NCBI RefSeq assembly: GCF_900114535.1
Contig: NZ_FOTK01000012.1
Location: 62,001 to 126,000 of the forward strand
Direction of reading: 5' to 3'
From: Methylobacterium pseudosasicola
Lineage (GTDB): Bacteria; Pseudomonadota; Alphaproteobacteria; Rhizobiales; Beijerinckiaceae
DNA: 64,000 nucleotides
The position numbers and the translations under genes are program-made. Positions 1 to 8,803 of this stretch are shown here, one piece after another; position 1 is the first letter of the stretch, and the number at the start of each line of letters is the position of its first letter. The notes below the pieces were generated by a model. That model was not told the origin of the DNA. It searched no databases and saw nothing but the letters and a program-made list of their open reading frames with translations.

Positions 1-96
1 GCCCCGTTCGGGCTCGACGCGAAGGATCCGGGCTTCTGGCAGATCGGCCTTGGGATGATCGAGGGGATGATCGTCGAGCTGGAGGGGATGGAGTAG
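1..96 (+). CDS. C-terminal end of a probable M3-family oligoendopeptidase F (partial)
   Basis: The window opens inside a reading frame that begins at base 1 and stops at TAG 94-96. The 31 residues include PFGLDAKDPGFW and a Met/Glu-rich amphipathic end (GMIEGMIVELEGME). This resembles the extreme C-terminus of alphaproteobacterial PepF-type M3 metallopeptidases, cytoplasmic zinc enzymes that cut oligopeptides. The HExxH zinc motif would lie upstream of the window, so the assignment rests on the tail alone. Nothing after the stop suggests the gene is broken. Confidence 0.55.
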   Translation, partial: APFGLDAKDPGFWQIGLGMIEGMIVELEGME

Positions 97-104
97 CGCT
101 TCCA

Positions 105-143
105 AAAATTGTCAACGTTGCGCAGCGCAACGTTGACAATTTT
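105..143. promoter_or_regulatory. Nested perfect palindrome, likely autoregulatory operator of the Doc module
   Basis: Two perfectly complementary 19-base arms (105-123 and 125-143) flank a single central A. Each arm contains the self-complementary octamer CAACGTTG (113-120 and 128-135), so the site reads as two 8-bp palindromes inside a larger one, 15 bp apart. A TTGACA hexamer (133-138) in the right arm could be a -35 box, with a weak ATACAT (154-159) downstream. The position just ahead of the module and the nested symmetry are typical of toxin-antitoxin self-repression. It could also act as a terminator for the preceding gene. Confidence 0.6.
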
Positions 144-178
144 GAGAGAAGCGATACATGGGATCCGAGGTGAGTCCC

Positions 179-604
179 ATGAACGCGAGCCACGCTGCCT
201 TCTTCGATCGTCCTGAAGCTGCCAAGCTCAAGCAGATTCTGACAGGACCGGAGAAAATTCCGCAATACGAGCTTCTCAGCCGGTTGGAGATTCCGGCGGT
301 GCAAGCCGTCGTCTGGGATATCGAGCCGATCATTGAGAGGTTCGATCCGGCAACGCGCAATCATGCGATCCAATCGATGGGCGCGTTGATCGGCGATCTG
401 CTGACGGCGCGGGGCTTCCGTGTTGCGCGCGATGCACGTGGCGAGAAGCGTCGAGGCCGCGTGCGGAAGGCGAAATTCGTCAAATCCGGTACGATCTGGG
501 AACTGCCCGCCGAACCGAACGACGGACATGCCGAGAAAGTCGCCGCCATCATGGACGGCATTATGGATCGGTATCGAAACACACTCGCCGAGTTGGCGAA
601 GTGA
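179..604 (+). CDS. Unrecognised protein paired with Doc; putative antitoxin
   Basis: A 141-residue protein directly upstream of a Doc toxin and overlapping it by four bases, so translational coupling and an antitoxin role are likely. It is not a Phd/YefM-type antitoxin and I do not recognise the family. The first 75 residues look helical (KLKQILTGPEKIPQYELLSRLEIP). A basic stretch follows near residues 95-110 (RDARGEKRRGRVRKAKF), which could contact DNA or RNA. ATG 179 is chosen over ATG 158 because GAGGTGA (167-173) lies five bases before it and because the possible -10 element overlaps ATG 158. The antitoxin role is inferred from position only. Confidence 0.6.
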   Translation: MNASHAAFFDRPEAAKLKQILTGPEKIPQYELLSRLEIPAVQAVVWDIEPIIERFDPATRNHAIQSMGALIGDLLTARGFRVARDARGEKRRGRVRKAKFVKSGTIWELPAEPNDGHAEKVAAIMDGIMDRYRNTLAELAK

Positions 605-1005
605 CCGACGACCAGTCCGCGGACGAACCGGAATGGTTGACCGTCGCTGACGTCATCGATGCGCACGCGAAGCAGCTTCGCGTCTTCGGTGGGGCTCCGG
701 GAATCCGAGATCGGGGCGCGCTCGAATCCGCTTTGGGGCGTCCGATCAACCGCTGGCGATACGAAGGTGCAGAGCTGCCCGAGCTCGCCGCGGCCTATGC
801 ATTCGGCATCGTCCGCAATCACCCGTTCATGGACGGGAACAAGCGTGCCGGCTTCCTGGCGATGCTCGGCTTCCTGATCCTGAACGATGTGCCGTTCGCC
901 CCGGACCAGGCCGAGGCGACCGCGATCATCCTCGGCCTCGCCGCAGGCAAGATCGACGAATCCAGCCTCACCCGCTGGATCCGGGATAACTGGCCGGCCG
1001 GCTGA
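601..1005 (+). CDS. doc: Doc-family (death-on-curing, Fic fold) toxin
   Basis: A 134-residue protein with the Doc signature HPFMDGNKRAG at residues 74-84. As in P1 Doc, the NKR triplet replaces the GNGR of AMP-transferring Fic enzymes. P1 Doc uses this variant site to phosphorylate EF-Tu and stop translation. An N-terminal TVADVIDAH and the GIRDRGALESAL segment are also typical of the family. The GTG start overlaps the stop of the preceding gene (GTGA). Size and motif are intact, so the toxin looks functional. The unusual feature is its partner, which is not Phd-like. Confidence 0.9.
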   Translation: MTDDQSADEPEWLTVADVIDAHAKQLRVFGGAPGIRDRGALESALGRPINRWRYEGAELPELAAAYAFGIVRNHPFMDGNKRAGFLAMLGFLILNDVPFAPDQAEATAIILGLAAGKIDESSLTRWIRDNWPAG

Positions 1006-1090
1006 GACTCCGCGGCGCAGCGACCCGGCGGGCTGGTGCGGGGTGCCGAAACGCTTATGTCCGGCCCTGCACCGAGGAAGATCCTGGACC

Positions 1091-2452
1091 ATGGCCGAGA
1101 CCGATCGCGAAGCCAATCGCTTCTCCGCCCGCGCGGGCCGCTACGCCAGCGTCGGCGCCAATGTCGGTGGCGTCGCCGCCCGGATGGCGATGTCCCGGCT
1201 GTTCGGCAAGGAGGGCACGACCAGCGCCGCCGCGCTCGCGCAGGCGCTCGGCGGCCTGAAGGGGCCGATCATGAAGGTGGCGCAGCTGCTCGCCACGATC
1301 CCCGACCTGCTGCCGCCCGAATACGCCGCCGAACTCCAGAAGCTTCAGGCCGATGCGCCGCCCATGGGCGCGGCCTTCGTCAAGCGGCGGATGCAGTCCG
1401 AGCTGGGCGCCGGCTGGCAGGACAGATTCGGCAGCTTCGACCTGAAGCCTGCCGCCGCGGCCTCGCTCGGCCAGGTCCATCGCGCGACCGCGAAGGACGG
1501 CGAGCGGCTGGCCTGCAAGCTTCAGTACCCCGACATGCAATCCGCCGTGGAGGCCGACCTCCAGCAGCTGGAGATCGCCTTCGCGCTCCACCGGCGGATG
1601 AACAGCTGGCTCGATACCCGTGAGATCGCCAAGGAGATCGGCGCGCGCGTGCGCGAGGAACTCGATTATGAGCGCGAGGCCAAGCACGCCAGCCTCTACG
1701 GCGAGGTACTCAAGGATATCGATGCCGTGCGCGTACCGCGGGTCTTTTCCGACCTGTCCACCAAGCGCCTGCTGACCTTGAGCTGGCTCGAAGGCGACAA
1801 GATCCTGGGCTTCGCGGAAGAGCCGGTCGAGATCCGCAACTGCATCGCGCAGGCGATGTTCAAGGCTTGGTGGCACCCGTTCAGCCGTGCCGCCGTGATC
1901 CATGGCGACCCGCATCTCGGCAATTACACGGTCTTCTCCGAAGGCGGCGAGGCGGCGGGCATCAATCTGCTGGATTACGGCTGCGTGCGGATCTTCCATC
2001 CGCGCTTCGTCGGCGGCGTGGTCGACCTTTATCGCGGCCTGCTGGAGGAGGATGCGGCGCGCATCGTCCATGCCTACGAGGTCTGGGGCTTCAAGAACCT
2101 CGACAAGGAGAAGATCGAGATCCTAAACATCTGGGCGCGGTTCATCTACGGGCCGCTCCTGGAGGACCGCACCCGCACCGTGGCGGATGGGGTCAAGCCC
2201 GGCGAGTACGGCCGGCGGCAGGCCTTCCAGGTTCATCAGGCGCTCAAGGAGCGCGGACCCGTGACGGTGCCGCAGGAATTCGTGTTCATGGATCGGGCCG
2301 CCGTGGGGCTCGGAGCGGTGTTCCTCCATCTCCGCTCGGAGCTAAACTACCACCAACTGTTCGAGGCCGAGATCGAGCATTTTTCGCTGGATCAGCTCGG
2401 CGTGCGCCAAGACCAGATCCTCGCTCAGGCTGGGCTGCCCAAGCCGGCGTAA
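1091..2452 (+). CDS. ABC1/AarF (UbiB-like) atypical kinase family protein
   Basis: A 453-residue member of the ABC1 family, atypical protein-kinase-like ATPases that support ubiquinone biosynthesis or lipid handling. Visible landmarks are the N-terminal extension around residues 50-80, the Ala-rich loop AAASLGQVHRA, the catalytic loop HGDPHLGN and the metal-binding LLDYGCVR. The family's KxGQ motif appears as KVAQ (62-65), a change I believe is common in related alphaproteobacterial proteins. No hydrophobic C-terminal hairpin typical of true UbiB is obvious, so a soluble relative is likely. ATG 1091 begins the family-like sequence; the frame is open further upstream but overlaps doc. Confidence 0.85.
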   Translation: MAETDREANRFSARAGRYASVGANVGGVAARMAMSRLFGKEGTTSAAALAQALGGLKGPIMKVAQLLATIPDLLPPEYAAELQKLQADAPPMGAAFVKRRMQSELGAGWQDRFGSFDLKPAAAASLGQVHRATAKDGERLACKLQYPDMQSAVEADLQQLEIAFALHRRMNSWLDTREIAKEIGARVREELDYEREAKHASLYGEVLKDIDAVRVPRVFSDLSTKRLLTLSWLEGDKILGFAEEPVEIRNCIAQAMFKAWWHPFSRAAVIHGDPHLGNYTVFSEGGEAAGINLLDYGCVRIFHPRFVGGVVDLYRGLLEEDAARIVHAYEVWGFKNLDKEKIEILNIWARFIYGPLLEDRTRTVADGVKPGEYGRRQAFQVHQALKERGPVTVPQEFVFMDRAAVGLGAVFLHLRSELNYHQLFEAEIEHFSLDQLGVRQDQILAQAGLPKPA

Positions 2453-2576
2453 ATTCGCGCACGGAAGTCCACCGAGAGGGCAATCAACTTGCGTGCGTCC
2501 GATTGCGGCAGGAAAACGCTTGAGCTACATCCCGGGGTGACCACAAGAAGTCGCATCTAAGGGAAACGAGCGCACG

Positions 2577-2870
2577 ATGGCCGAAAGTGAGACGGTGGGC
2601 GGGCACACCTACAGCCCGGCGATGGACGCGAACACCCACGAGCAGACCTATCGCGGCTTCGTTCGCTTCGTCGAGATCGGCACCGGCGTCGTCATCTGCT
2701 GGGTTCTGGCCCTCGCGGTCGGCGGCATCCGCGAAGCCTGGCTGCTCGCGATTCTCAGCGTGATCGTCTCCGGCGCGGCCGGTGCCGTCGGCGCCCTGGC
2801 GCCCGCCATCGGCTGGCGCGGCCCGCTCGTCGTTGGCATCCTCCTCTTCCTGTATTTGGCCTTCGCCTGA
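2577..2870 (+). CDS. aa3-type cytochrome c oxidase subunit IV-like protein
   Basis: A 97-residue protein. The MDANTHEQTYRGFVRF segment (about residues 16-31) matches the conserved start of the bacterial aa3-oxidase subunit IV family, small single-helix proteins around the oxidase core. Two hydrophobic stretches follow (about 37-52 and 55-97), so this copy is longer than the usual one-helix form. An internal ATG at 2622 would give the canonical length. The family often sits next to the transhydrogenase genes in this group, as here. Its role in the oxidase is inferred from family only. Confidence 0.75.
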   Translation: MAESETVGGHTYSPAMDANTHEQTYRGFVRFVEIGTGVVICWVLALAVGGIREAWLLAILSVIVSGAAGAVGALAPAIGWRGPLVVGILLFLYLAFA

Positions 2871-2904
2871 GGTTTCGGGACAGACCGCTCGCCCTTGAGC
2901 CTCA

Positions 2905-2933
2905 TCCCGAAAGCGAGTCGACGGCTTTCGGGA
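2905..2933. repeat. Intergenic hairpin, 10-bp perfect stem
   Basis: The arms TCCCGAAAGC (2905-2914) and GCTTTCGGGA (2924-2933) pair perfectly around a nine-base loop. A third, unpaired TTTCGGGA lies at 2873-2880. It is the main structure in the roughly 240-base gap between the COX4-like gene and pntAA. There is no T-tract, so it may be an interspersed palindrome rather than a classical terminator. Confidence 0.55.
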
Positions 2934-3110
2934 CACGATGATGCGCTTGGTCGCCGAGCGGTCGGATGACGCGTCCAAGCCTGGCTGTCGGTTCGACAAG
3001 CCACGAGTTACATTCGCTCTTATTCCAACAGCACCAACTTCTTTCGCGTCTCGAAAAGCTGTGCCGGTTCGCGCATTCGAGAGGCCAAGCTTGTTCAGGG
3101 GAAGCCTCGC

Positions 3111-4340
3111 ATGCGCATTGCTGTGCTGTCCGAGACGGACTCTGCGGAGCCGCGGGTTGCCGCGGTTCCGGAGACCGTCAAGAAATTCAAGGCGCTGGGC
3201 GCCGACATCGTCGTGCAGGCGGGAGCCGGGCTGAAAGCCGGGATCCTCGATGCCGAGTATGAGGCCGCCGGTGCCGAGATCGCCGGCAGCGCCGCCGATG
3301 CGGCACGGGAGGCCGACTTGGTCCTCAAGGTCCGCCGGCCGGCGGCCGAGGAGCTGTCGCTGTTAAAGCGCGGCGCCACAATCATCGCGATCATGGATCC
3401 CTACGGCAACGAGGCCGCGTTGAAGGCCCTGGCCGAGGCGGGTGTCGCGGGCTTCGCCATGGAGCTGATGCCGCGCATCACCCGTGCGCAGGTGATGGAC
3501 GTGCTGTCCTCGCAGGCGAACCTGGCCGGCTACCGGGCCGTGGTCGACGGCGCCGCCGAGTACGGCCGGGCCATGCCGATGATGATGACCGCCGCCGGCA
3601 CCGTGCCGGCCGCGCGCGTCTTCATCATGGGCGTCGGCGTCGCCGGCCTCCAGGCCATCGCCACCGCCCGGCGCCTCGGCGCGGTCGTGACCGCCACCGA
3701 CGTGCGCCCCGCCACCAAGGAGCAGGTCGAGTCGCTCGGCGCGAAGTTCGTCGCGGTCGAGGATGACGAATTCAAGCAGGCAGAGACCGCGGGCGGCTAC
3801 GCCAAGGAGATGTCGGCCGGCTACCAGGCCAAGCAGGCGGAGTTGGTGAAGGGCCACATCGCCAAACAGGACATCGTCATCACTACGGCCCTGATTCCCG
3901 GCCGTCCGGCCCCGAAGCTCGTCTCCGAGGAGATGGTCGCCTCGATGAAGCCGGGCTCGGTCCTGATCGATCTCGCGGTCGAGCGCGGCGGCAACGTCGC
4001 CGGCGCCAAGCCAGGCGAAGTCGTGATGACCGATCGCGGCGTGAAGATCGTCGGCCACACCAACGTGCCGGGACGGCTGGCCGCCACGGCGTCGAGCCTA
4101 TACGCGCGCAACCTCTACGCCTTTGTCGAGACCCTGATCGACAAGGAGAGCAAGGCCCTGGCGATCAACTGGGACGACGAGCTCGTGAAGGCCACGAACC
4201 TGACCCGCGACGGCTCGGTGGTGCACGCCTCCTTCCAGGCGAAGACCGATGGCCCCGCCTCGGAGGCCGCCGCCGTCGGCCTGGCCAAGTCGGAGACCGG
4301 CAAGGCGCAGTCCGCCCCGGCTCCGTCGGGCGCGAACTAA
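3111..4340 (+). CDS. pntAA: Proton-translocating NAD(P) transhydrogenase, alpha subunit part 1 (NAD-binding domain I)
   Basis: A 409-residue soluble subunit that binds NAD(H) in the membrane transhydrogenase, which uses the proton gradient to drive hydride transfer from NADH to NADP+. The N-terminus [20 protein letters not shown] is typical. The Rossmann motif [17 protein letters not shown] lies around residues 174-190, and [20 protein letters not shown] is characteristic of the family. In this organism type PntA is split, so membrane helices are absent here and follow in the next gene. AGGGGAAG precedes the ATG. It is first of three tightly spaced genes ending at a strong terminator. Confidence 0.95.
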   Translation: MRIAVLSETDSAEPRVAAVPETVKKFKALGADIVVQAGAGLKAGILDAEYEAAGAEIAGSAADAAREADLVLKVRRPAAEELSLLKRGATIIAIMDPYGNEAALKALAEAGVAGFAMELMPRITRAQVMDVLSSQANLAGYRAVVDGAAEYGRAMPMMMTAAGTVPAARVFIMGVGVAGLQAIATARRLGAVVTATDVRPATKEQVESLGAKFVAVEDDEFKQAETAGGYAKEMSAGYQAKQAELVKGHIAKQDIVITTALIPGRPAPKLVSEEMVASMKPGSVLIDLAVERGGNVAGAKPGEVVMTDRGVKIVGHTNVPGRLAATASSLYARNLYAFVETLIDKESKALAINWDDELVKATNLTRDGSVVHASFQAKTDGPASEAAAVGLAKSETGKAQSAPAPSGAN

Positions 4341-4363
4341 GACCGATCGAGAGGAGAAGCAGA

Positions 4364-4819
4364 ATGGCAAACGTCGTCGTCCCTCCCGATCAGGCAGCCG
4401 ACCAGGCCCGCGTGCTGGCTGATGCCGCGCGCGCCGCGGCGGATGTCGCCCGCAACGCGGCCGATCAGGCCCAGGCCATCGCCTCCGGCATGGGCCACGG
4501 GATCAGCGCCGCCACCGGCGGCGCGGTCGATCCGTTCATCTTCCAGTTCGCCATTTTCGTGCTGGCGATCTTCGTCGGCTACTACGTGGTCTGGTCGGTC
4601 ACCCCGGCGCTGCACACGCCGCTGATGTCGGTGACCAACGCGATCTCCTCGGTGATCATCGTCGGCGCGATCCTCGCCGCGGGCGTGCCACTCCTGGAGA
4701 AGGGCACGGGCTGGGCCCGGGCCTTCGGCTTCATCGGCATCGTGCTCGCCAGCGTGAACATCTTCGGGGGCTTCCTCGTCACGCAGCGCATGCTCGGCAT
4801 GTACAAGAAGAAGGCCTGA
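4364..4819 (+). CDS. pntAB: Transhydrogenase alpha subunit part 2 (membrane domain)
   Basis: A 151-residue protein supplying the first part of the proton-conducting membrane domain. Residues 1-50 are Ala/Asp-rich and soluble ([20 protein letters not shown]). Helices follow from about residue 62, with [20 protein letters not shown], a conserved [19 protein letters not shown] turn, and two more helices. The N-terminal extension is longer than in many homologues. It starts 23 bases after pntAA, with GAGAGGAG upstream, and ends four bases before pntB, consistent with one transcript and balanced production. Confidence 0.93.
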   Translation: MANVVVPPDQAADQARVLADAARAAADVARNAADQAQAIASGMGHGISAATGGAVDPFIFQFAIFVLAIFVGYYVVWSVTPALHTPLMSVTNAISSVIIVGAILAAGVPLLEKGTGWARAFGFIGIVLASVNIFGGFLVTQRMLGMYKKKA

Positions 4820-4823
4820 GACG

Positions 4824-6224
4824 ATGTCCCAGAACGTCTCCGCGCTTCTCTACATCGTCGCCGGCGTCCTGTTCATCATGGCGTTGCGGGGGCTCTCGCA
4901 CCCGACCACGTCGCGGCAGGGCAACCTCTACGGCATGATCGGCATGGCGCTGGCCGTGCTCACCACCCTGGTCGGCCATCCGCCGGCCGGGTTCGGCGCC
5001 TGGATCCTGGTGATCCTCGGTATCGGCATCGGCGGCGGTGCCGGCGCGGTCATCGCCAAGCGCGTGCCGATGACGGCGATGCCGCAGCTCGTGGCCGCCT
5101 TCCACTCGCTGGTCGGCCTCGCGGCCGTGGCTGGTGCGGCGGCAACGCTCTACGCCCCGCAGGCGGTGGGCATCCTCGAGAACGGCCACATCCACAAGCA
5201 GTCGCTGTTCGAGATGGCGCTCGGCGCGGCGATCGGCGCGATCACCTTCACGGGCTCGGTCATCGCGTTCGCGAAGCTCGACGGGCGGATGTCCGGCAAG
5301 CCGATCATGCTGCCGAGCCGGCACCTCATCAATATCGGCCTCGCGGTCGCGCTGGTGGTGCTCATCGCGCTGTTCATCGGCAACGAGAGCAAGGCGATCT
5401 TCTGGCTGATCGTGCTGCTGTCCTTCGCGCTGGGCGGCCTGCTGATCATCCCGATCGGCGGCGCCGACATGCCCGTCGTCGTGTCGATGCTCAACTCCTA
5501 CTCGGGCTGGGCGGCGGCCGGCATCGGCTTCACCCTGGGCAACCTCGCGCTGATCATCACCGGCTCGCTGGTGGGCTCCTCGGGCGCGATCCTGTCCTAC
5601 ATCATGTGCCACGCGATGAACCGGTCGTTCATCTCGGTGATCCTCGGCGGCTTCGGCGGCGACGCCGCCGCCGCGGCTGGCTCCGGGCAGGTCGAGACGC
5701 GCCCGGTCAAGCAGGGCTCGGCCGACGACGCGGCCTACATCATGAAGAACGCCGAGCGGGTTATCATCGTCCCGGGCTACGGCATGGCGGTCGCGCAGGC
5801 GCAGCACAGCCTGCGTGAGATGGCCGACATGCTGAAGAAGGAAGGCGTTGACGTGAAATACGCCATCCATCCGGTGGCGGGCCGCATGCCGGGCCACATG
5901 AACGTCCTGCTCGCCGAGGCGAACGTGCCCTACGACGAGGTCTTCGAGCTGGAGGACATCAACGGCGAGTTCCCGCAGGCGGATGTCGCCTTCGTGATCG
6001 GCGCCAACGACGTCACCAATCCGGCCGCCAAGACCGACAAGGCCTCGCCGATCTACGGCATGCCGATCCTGGACGTGGAGCGGGCCAAGACCGTGCTGTT
6101 CATCAAGCGCGGCATGGGCTCGGGCTATGCCGGCGTCGAGAACGAGGTGTTCTTCCGCGACAACACCATGATGCTGTTCGGTGACGCCAAGAAGGTGGTC
6201 GACAACATCCTCAAGGCGTTCTGA
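4824..6224 (+). CDS. pntB: Transhydrogenase beta subunit (membrane domain II and NADP-binding domain III)
   Basis: A 466-residue subunit. About the first 270 residues are a series of membrane helices, including the conserved MTAMPQLVAAFHSLVGLAA and MLNSYSGWAAAGIGF segments. The soluble C-terminal domain binds NADP(H): GYGMAVAQAQHSLREM, HPVAGRMPGHMNVLLAEA, GANDVTNPAA and the end motif FGDAKKVVDNILKAF are all present. Length and motifs are complete. It is the last gene of the pnt unit, and a rho-independent terminator follows within 30 bases. Confidence 0.96.
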   Translation: MSQNVSALLYIVAGVLFIMALRGLSHPTTSRQGNLYGMIGMALAVLTTLVGHPPAGFGAWILVILGIGIGGGAGAVIAKRVPMTAMPQLVAAFHSLVGLAAVAGAAATLYAPQAVGILENGHIHKQSLFEMALGAAIGAITFTGSVIAFAKLDGRMSGKPIMLPSRHLINIGLAVALVVLIALFIGNESKAIFWLIVLLSFALGGLLIIPIGGADMPVVVSMLNSYSGWAAAGIGFTLGNLALIITGSLVGSSGAILSYIMCHAMNRSFISVILGGFGGDAAAAAGSGQVETRPVKQGSADDAAYIMKNAERVIIVPGYGMAVAQAQHSLREMADMLKKEGVDVKYAIHPVAGRMPGHMNVLLAEANVPYDEVFELEDINGEFPQADVAFVIGANDVTNPAAKTDKASPIYGMPILDVERAKTVLFIKRGMGSGYAGVENEVFFRDNTMMLFGDAKKVVDNILKAF

Positions 6225-6251
6225 GACCGCCTTCAAGTTGGTTCCTTCGAG

Positions 6252-6282
6252 GGGCGGGCAGTGATGCCCGCCCTTTCGTTTT
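6252..6282 (+). terminator. Rho-independent terminator of the pnt operon
   Basis: GGGCGGGCA (6252-6260) pairs with TGCCCGCCC (6265-6273) around GTGA, followed directly by TTTCGTTTT. The strong GC stem with a T-rich tail lies 28 bases after the pntB stop. It separates the operon from recJ. Confidence 0.85.
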
Positions 6283-6360
6283 GCCGGATCGACTTCGAGC
6301 GAGACCGCTGTTGCCGTGGCGCCCGCGATTCCCGGCCCGACCCGGTGTAGAGTGCCGCCC

Positions 6361-8184
6361 GTGTCCGCCGCCATCGCCTCGCTGATCGCCGATCCGCCGC
6401 CGTTCCTGGGCGTCGCCGCCTCCGTGACCGGGCGGCGCTGGCAGGAGCGTTGCGCCGGCCTGGCGGTGCAGAACCACATCGCCAAGATGGTCCAAGCCCA
6501 CGGCCTGCCCGAATTGCTGGCGCGTGTCCTCGCGGGCCGCCAAGTGGCGCCGGACGAGGCCGCTCGTCACCTGACGCCGCGTCTGCGCGACCTGATGCCG
6601 GACCCGGACATCCTGCTCGACATGGATCTGGCCGTGCGCCGGCTCGTGCGGGCCATCCGCCGCGGCGAGGTCGTGGCCGTGTTCGGCGACTACGACGTGG
6701 ATGGCGCAGCGAGCGCCGCCATGCTCGCCGGCTACCTGCGCCAGCTCGGCCTGCGGGCGCCGATCCACATTCCGGATCGCATCACCGAGGGCTACGGCCC
6801 CAACGTCGCGGCGATCACCGCGTTGGCCGCCGAGGGCGCGACCCTGCTGGTCTGCGTCGATTGCGGCACCAGCGGGCACGGGCCACTGGAGGAGGCCGAG
6901 AAGCTGGGCCTCGACGTGATCGTGCTCGATCACCACGCCGCCGCGGAGCTGCTGCCCCCGGCCCGGGCGGTGGTGAACCCGAATCGCCTCGATGATCTCT
7001 CCGGCCTTGGCCACCTCTGCGCCGCTGGGGTCGTGTTTCTGACGCTCGCCGCCCTCAACCGTGCCCTGCGCCGGGACGGTTTCTTCGGACCTAATCGCCC
7101 GGAGCCGGCCCTGACCGACGCCCTCGACCTCGTCGCCCTGGCGACGGTGGCCGATGTGGTGCCGCTGGTCGGCCTGAACCGCGCTTTCGTCACGCAGGGG
7201 CTGACGGTGATGCGTCACCGGGGCCGGACCGGTCTCGCGGCGCTGCTCGACGCCGCCTCGCTCAGTGAGCCCCCCGAATCGTGGCATCTCGGCTTCGTGC
7301 TCGGGCCGCGGATCAATGCCGGCGGAAGGATCGGCGATTCGGCCCTCGGCGCGCGCCTGCTGACCACGGCCGACCCGGCCGAGGCCGCCCGCATCGCCGC
7401 CGATCTCGACCGGCTCAACCGCGAGCGGCAGGCAATCGAGGCGCATGCGGTGTCCGAGGCCGAAGCCGAGATGGACCGGGCCCTGACCCTCGACCCGGCG
7501 CGCGCCGTGCTGGTGAGTGGCAACGCCGCGTGGCATCCCGGCATCGTCGGGCTGATCGCGGCGCGCCTGAAGGAGCGGTTCAACCGGCCTGCCTTCGCCT
7601 TCGCGATTCGGCCCGACGGCAGCGCCACCGGTTCCGGGCGCTCGATTCCCGGCGCCGATCTCGGCCTCGCGGTCCGCGCCTGCGTCGAGGCCGGGCTCGC
7701 CAGAAAGGGCGGCGGCCACGCCATGGCGGCCGGTGTCACCCTGCGGGCCGACGACATTCCGCGCTTTGAAATGCATCTCTCGGCCTTGCTCGGGGCCAGC
7801 GTCGCGGTCTCGCGGGCGGCCGACGCCCTGCTGATCGACGGTGGCCTCAGTGCCGGCGGCGCCACCGCCGAAACCGTGCGGCTGCTTCAGCGAGCCGGGC
7901 CGTTCGGGCAGGGTGCCCCGGAGCCGGTCTTCGCCCTCGGCCGCCATAGACTGGTCGATGCCGCTATCGTCGGCTCAGGCCATGTCCGCGCGCGGCTGCG
8001 CAGCCGCGACGGGCAGGCGGTCGGTGCGATCTGTTTTCGCGCCGCCGAGCGTCCCCTCGGGCAGGCCCTGCTGAAGGGCATCGGCCAGGAGATGCATGTC
8101 GCCGGCACGCTCTCCTGCGATCGGTGGCGCGGGGCCGAGCGGGCGCAGCTCCGGATTATCGATCTGGCTTTAGCTGAAACCTAA
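6361..8184 (+). CDS. recJ: Single-stranded-DNA-specific exonuclease RecJ
   Basis: A 607-residue DHH-family 5'-3' exonuclease acting in recombination and mismatch repair. Metal-binding motifs are present in order: VFGDYDVDGAASAA, LLVCVDCGTS, VIVLDHHAA (the DHH signature) and, further on, GPRINAGGRIGDS. The DHHA1 region carries GGHAMAAGVTL, and an OB-like end with GSGHVRARL and GIGQEMHVAGTL follows. GTG 6361 is used because the family N-terminus fits there. The frame is also open from a GTG at 6316, and no strong Shine-Dalgarno decides between them. Confidence 0.93.
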   Translation: MSAAIASLIADPPPFLGVAASVTGRRWQERCAGLAVQNHIAKMVQAHGLPELLARVLAGRQVAPDEAARHLTPRLRDLMPDPDILLDMDLAVRRLVRAIRRGEVVAVFGDYDVDGAASAAMLAGYLRQLGLRAPIHIPDRITEGYGPNVAAITALAAEGATLLVCVDCGTSGHGPLEEAEKLGLDVIVLDHHAAAELLPPARAVVNPNRLDDLSGLGHLCAAGVVFLTLAALNRALRRDGFFGPNRPEPALTDALDLVALATVADVVPLVGLNRAFVTQGLTVMRHRGRTGLAALLDAASLSEPPESWHLGFVLGPRINAGGRIGDSALGARLLTTADPAEAARIAADLDRLNRERQAIEAHAVSEAEAEMDRALTLDPARAVLVSGNAAWHPGIVGLIAARLKERFNRPAFAFAIRPDGSATGSGRSIPGADLGLAVRACVEAGLARKGGGHAMAAGVTLRADDIPRFEMHLSALLGASVAVSRAADALLIDGGLSAGGATAETVRLLQRAGPFGQGAPEPVFALGRHRLVDAAIVGSGHVRARLRSRDGQAVGAICFRAAERPLGQALLKGIGQEMHVAGTLSCDRWRGAERAQLRIIDLALAET

Positions 8185-8190
8185 AGACGC

Positions 8191-8685
8191 TCAGCCGCCG
8201 GCCATCACCAGCGCCCAGAACCGCTTGTAGCGGGTGTCCGGCGCATCGACCCGGGCGATGCCGATCCGCCGGATCTGCGGGAGCAGCATGTTCTTGTTGT
8301 GCTCGGGGCTGGCCTTCCAGCGGGCGAGCACTTGCTCGAAAGTCTCGGACCCGGCGCTGAGATTCTCGGCGGCGTAGGACCGCGCCAGCCCGGCCGAGGC
8401 CATGCGCGAGGTGAAGCTGCCGCCGACATCGTGGCTCAGCTGGCCGTGCCGGGCGTTGTTACCGGCCTGGAACGCGGCGGCCTTCACCAGACCGGTGTCG
8501 ACGATGACCGGGCTGAGCCCATGCTGGACCCGGTAGGCCGAGATCGCGGCCGCGGCGGCGACCTCGTCGAGGATCGCGGTATGGGTCGCGTTCTCGACGC
8601 TCGGTTCGGGGGTGAAGGACAGGCCGCCGCAACCGGCAAGCGACAGCGACAGGGCGGCAGCGACGGCGAGGGAAAATTTCGACAC
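8191..8685 (-). CDS. CAP/SCP-domain lipoprotein
   Basis: A 164-residue exported protein. From GTG 8685 it has a typical lipoprotein signal (VSKFSLAVAAALSLSLAGC) with lipobox LAGC and +2 Gly, so membrane anchoring is expected. The rest is a CAP (SCP/PR1) domain: AISAYRVQHGLSPVIVD, FQAGNNARHGQLSHD, AAENLSAG and WKASPEHNKNMLLP. Bacterial CAP proteins are secreted or envelope proteins whose biochemical role is mostly unsettled. The frame is open to an ATG at 8772, but that start would bury the signal peptide. The gene converges on recJ with six bases between the stops. Confidence 0.82.
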   Translation of the reverse strand: MSKFSLAVAAALSLSLAGCGGLSFTPEPSVENATHTAILDEVAAAAAISAYRVQHGLSPVIVDTGLVKAAAFQAGNNARHGQLSHDVGGSFTSRMASAGLARSYAAENLSAGSETFEQVLARWKASPEHNKNMLLPQIRRIGIARVDAPDTRYKRFWALVMAGG

Positions 8686-8803
8686 GAGGGCCAGCGATTC
8701 ACGAACGGATGCGCCTCCCTCGGGTTCGGTTGCGGCGAAAGCGCGGCGCTGGCCGTGAGCCTCAAACCGCAACCGGCGAATTGTGGCGCCGAGGCCACGG
8801 CGA

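Noticed and set aside
2905-2933. Calling this hairpin a rho-independent terminator
   Set aside because: No T-tract follows; the stem occurs with a further partial copy, more like a repeat.
4779-6485. A 568-codon frame antisense to pntB
   Set aside because: Composition is a typical shadow; pntB motifs are complete on the other strand.
6211-7947. A 578-codon frame antisense to recJ
   Set aside because: Shadow of recJ, which carries all DHH motifs.
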